The notes under the pieces: model-generated
Database searches by the model: none
What the model was told of the DNA's origin: nothing
What the model saw: the letters and a program-made list of their open reading frames with translations, nothing else
NCBI GenBank assembly: GCA_035048485.1
Contig: CM068590.1
Span: 12,198,494-12,262,493, forward strand
Reading direction: 5' to 3'
DNA: 64,000 nucleotides
Origin: Pteria penguin
Lineage: Eukaryota > Mollusca > Bivalvia > Pterioida > Pteriidae
Part shown: positions 61,822 through 64,000 of the stretch, piece after piece
How the letters are laid out: each line of letters opens with the position of its first letter
How positions within the stretch are numbered: position 1 is the stretch's first letter
Translations under genes and position numbers: made by a program

Positions 61822-63190
61822 TATGGTCACCAAAATCAAAAGGACGGGTTTAAGATTCCCTCCCTTCCCAGTCCCAATCGAATCGATATAATGATAAAAA
61901 TACTAAAATTCATCCTATTTCTTTTTTCATTTCGGACATTCCTTTTTTCGAAAAAAGCAATGACATATTATAAAGATATCTTACATAAGAGTTTTCGATA
62001 AAGGAGATAAGGATTGATTTCGGCATCGTGAGAAGAACCCACCCCCACCCCCACCCCCGCCTTACTTATTCCCTACAGATATTTACACCAATGGATAATG
62101 CCAGTGTTGACTATTCATGTGTACATTACTAGTTACTTATATTTCAAATAAACATTGGAAGATACAATGACTTGAGTACTAATTCTGCTCAAATACGAAT
62201 TTACTGGACGTCCCACCCTTTTCTTTGATATAAAATCGAGATCTTGTCACGCTGCACATGGATATGTAAAATAACCGCCATCGCCTGGCCCCGGGTCGTT
62301 AATTTTACATTTACCATATTTTTTTAGCAATGTGCATGCATGGTTGGAGCCGCCATCATATCATTGTGATTATACTAGTTTGGCATTGAAAAATATATTC
62401 ATATAATTAATAATTTTATGATTTATTCAGTCATCCGAAAGATTTCTAAGTTAGAATACCAAGAACACAACACAACACACACACACTCTCTCCCTCCCTA
62501 TTCACCACGAGCATTTATGGAACTATTTAATATCTACATGTATGTATGAAAATATATAAACATGCAACTTTAGTTTACTAAATAAATACACATTAAGTGC
62601 ACTTAATATGTGGAAGCTCACTTGAATATAATTACATTTGCATTCCGCTCTTCTACATCAGACCTGATTTTCCCGGATGTTCTTATGTTTTTGGTCTGTT
62701 TGTGGTTATGGGTTTGTTTTGTTTTGTTTTTGTTTTTGTTTTTGTTTTTTTTTTTTCCTTGGGGGGGGGGGGGGGGGGGTGGTCATAAAGAATCATAAAA
62801 ATCGAAACTTCACAAATTAAAAGTTAAAAATATTATGTGTTTTGATTATTGAACTTACATTTGGGAATTATCATGTTTTAATTTAGGGGTATATCACCTC
62901 TATCACTATATCACATTTTATAGCCCATATTCGCATATGTTCCCAAAACCACATTTTTTGTTTTCTCTCCCATCTGTTAATATGAATTAAAGTCATTCCG
63001 GATTTTATCATTCTATTTAATAGCCGATATTCGCTTATACTCCTAAATGCAGATTATATGGTTTCTTTCATATTTTTGAAAAGAATTAGGCTCCAAATCA
63101 TGAACATGCAGTAAATATGCTGTCAACGAGTAATAGCAGGATCGACTTATTGAGGAAGTACTAAACTTATCTAAAAATTTGTTGAGAACA
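61822..63190. other. Upstream of the K/E-rich gene, no gene recognised
   Basis: Holds a (CCCCCA)n tract at about 62037-62062, short CA repeats near 62465-62485, the T/G tract at 62.7 kb, and two diverged ~115-bp direct copies near 62890-63080 that share TATAGCC/TAGCCGATATTCGC-like text. Confidence 0.5.
62703..62779. repeat. (TTTTTG)n, T run and 19-G homopolymer
   Basis: A TTTTG/TTTTTG ladder grows into a T run, then CCTT and a G run (62761-62779). The boundary is assembly-sensitive. Confidence 0.85.
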
Positions 63191-63197
63191 CAGTAAT

Positions 63198-63255
63198 ATC
63201 AGGGGCCGTGCTACGCATTGAAAAGTTAGGGGTTGGGGGAGGGGGGGGGGTTCAT
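63198..63255. mobile_element. Possible single end of another CAGGGGC-type element
   Basis: CAGGGGCCGTGCTACGC followed by a long G run resembles the left ends of the 58.7-kb family. No matching right end occurs before the window edge, so it is either truncated or only a chance match. Confidence 0.35.
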
Positions 63256-63579
63256 TGTAATTGTATACATATATAGAAAAAAATAATTAGACAAGCAAAC
63301 ATGAAATAAAAAAAAGGGTCAACGCCAAATGTGGCATCCCCCTCACAGGGCAGTATAGTCCATGATTCTAAATTTACTCTGACCTATAACAATAGAGATA
63401 GAGACCTTCCTCTAGTTATACCACTGATGTTAAAATATTTCAGTCGAAAGGTTTTGACTGACAAAATTTCATTTAAAAGAGATGACAAAATTCTGAAATT
63501 TTTTCTATATATATAACATTGCCCTGACTGATGAAATTTTCAAAATTACTGAAAATGACTGACACGTTAGAAAGCTTTT

Positions 63580-63790
63580 CAACACCTCTGGTATATTATA
63601 CTAAAGCTGTATGTGAAGTAAGAATCCAATAGGGCTAAAATTGTGCCTTCTAAAATGTCTACAAGGTTTTGTTACATACACACACACACAAACACACACC
63701 TACACACACCCAAACACACACCTACACACACACACACACACACACACACGAACGGTATAGTTACTGTATTCCCCTGCATCGCTGTTGTGG
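63580..63790 (-). repeat. Dispersed repeat family R1, copy 3 with (AC)n
   Basis: On the minus strand: CAACAGCGATGCAGGGG, a GT microsatellite (63672-63750), GTAACAAAACCTTGTAGACA and TTTTAGCCCTATTGGATTC. The microsatellite sits at the place of the GT-rich stretch in copy 1, so it grew from the element itself. Confidence 0.7.
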
Positions 63791-63824
63791 GAGGATAAAA
63801 AAGGTTTAGATATCGCAAAGACAA

Positions 63825-63975
63825 CAGTAGCGGATTTAGAGAGACCCGAGCCCCCCCCCCCCCCTTTCGCCACATATTTACAAGTAAAAATCCAGATTTG
63901 GCACACAAAAATTGCAGAGTACTTTGGCTAATATATTTGTGGGCCCCCTTTTCAAAAAACCTGGATCCGCCACTG
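63825..63975. mobile_element. Small hAT-like MITE, 151 bp, duplication GACAA
   Basis: The left end CAGTAGCGGATTTA and the inverted right end CAGTGGCGGATCCA match. GACAA flanks both sides (63820-63824 and 63976-63980). A C run of about 13 bases lies inside. Confidence 0.85.
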
Positions 63976-64000
63976 GACAAGGTGCTCTTATGCAACGTGA

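Overview
The window is a piece of an AT-rich animal genome with long introns, spliced genes and dense non-autonomous transposons. A full-length SETD1 gene with exactly 15 coding exons, tRNA-derived SINEs ending in a CCAA-type repeat tail, and many terminal-inverted-repeat MITEs suggest a lophotrochozoan, most likely a bivalve mollusc. The species is an inference; no organelle or rRNA marker is present.

Layout. (1) About 0.46-10.5 kb, minus strand: ten spliced exons of an unrecognised protein with an acidic N-terminal half; its 3' end lies beyond the left edge. (2) About 10.5-11.15 kb: a compact head-to-head promoter. (3) 11.17-35.27 kb, plus strand: the complete coding sequence of the COMPASS histone H3K4 methyltransferase SETD1. 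It has 15 coding exons that join in phase to 1712 aa, with RRM, N-SET, Win motif, SET and post-SET; the introns are loaded with mobile elements. (4) 35.3-45.3 kb: SETD1 3' UTR and intergenic DNA with MITEs, diverged repeats and a 2.9-kb ATC-rich minisatellite (41.0-43.9 kb) that has higher-order structure. (5) 45.34-61.38 kb, minus strand: a four-exon gene for a 2474-aa, extremely Lys/Glu-rich protein, 2371 codons of it in one terminal exon. It has a tandem FTSVNSWDSD repeat block and three RGKSSER basic cassettes, and its promoter carries a perfect CRE and a YY1-like site with a short uORF. (6) 61.4-64 kb: a SINE, simple repeats and a small hAT-like element.

The most notable non-genic result is a set of six independent insertions, small to medium in size, whose CA(G/T)-type terminal inverted repeats are flanked by perfect 5-bp target duplications (CACCC, AGGTT, TTAAG, GGTTT, ACTAA, GACAA). 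Several are nested in each other or contain further elements. There is also a MULE-like fold-back element with long near-identical arms and a 9-bp duplication, sitting inside an older palindrome. The three genes show no evident shared pathway beyond the shared promoter region of genes 1 and 2. All exon models were derived by reading splice sites and checking reading-frame phase by hand; no database search was possible.
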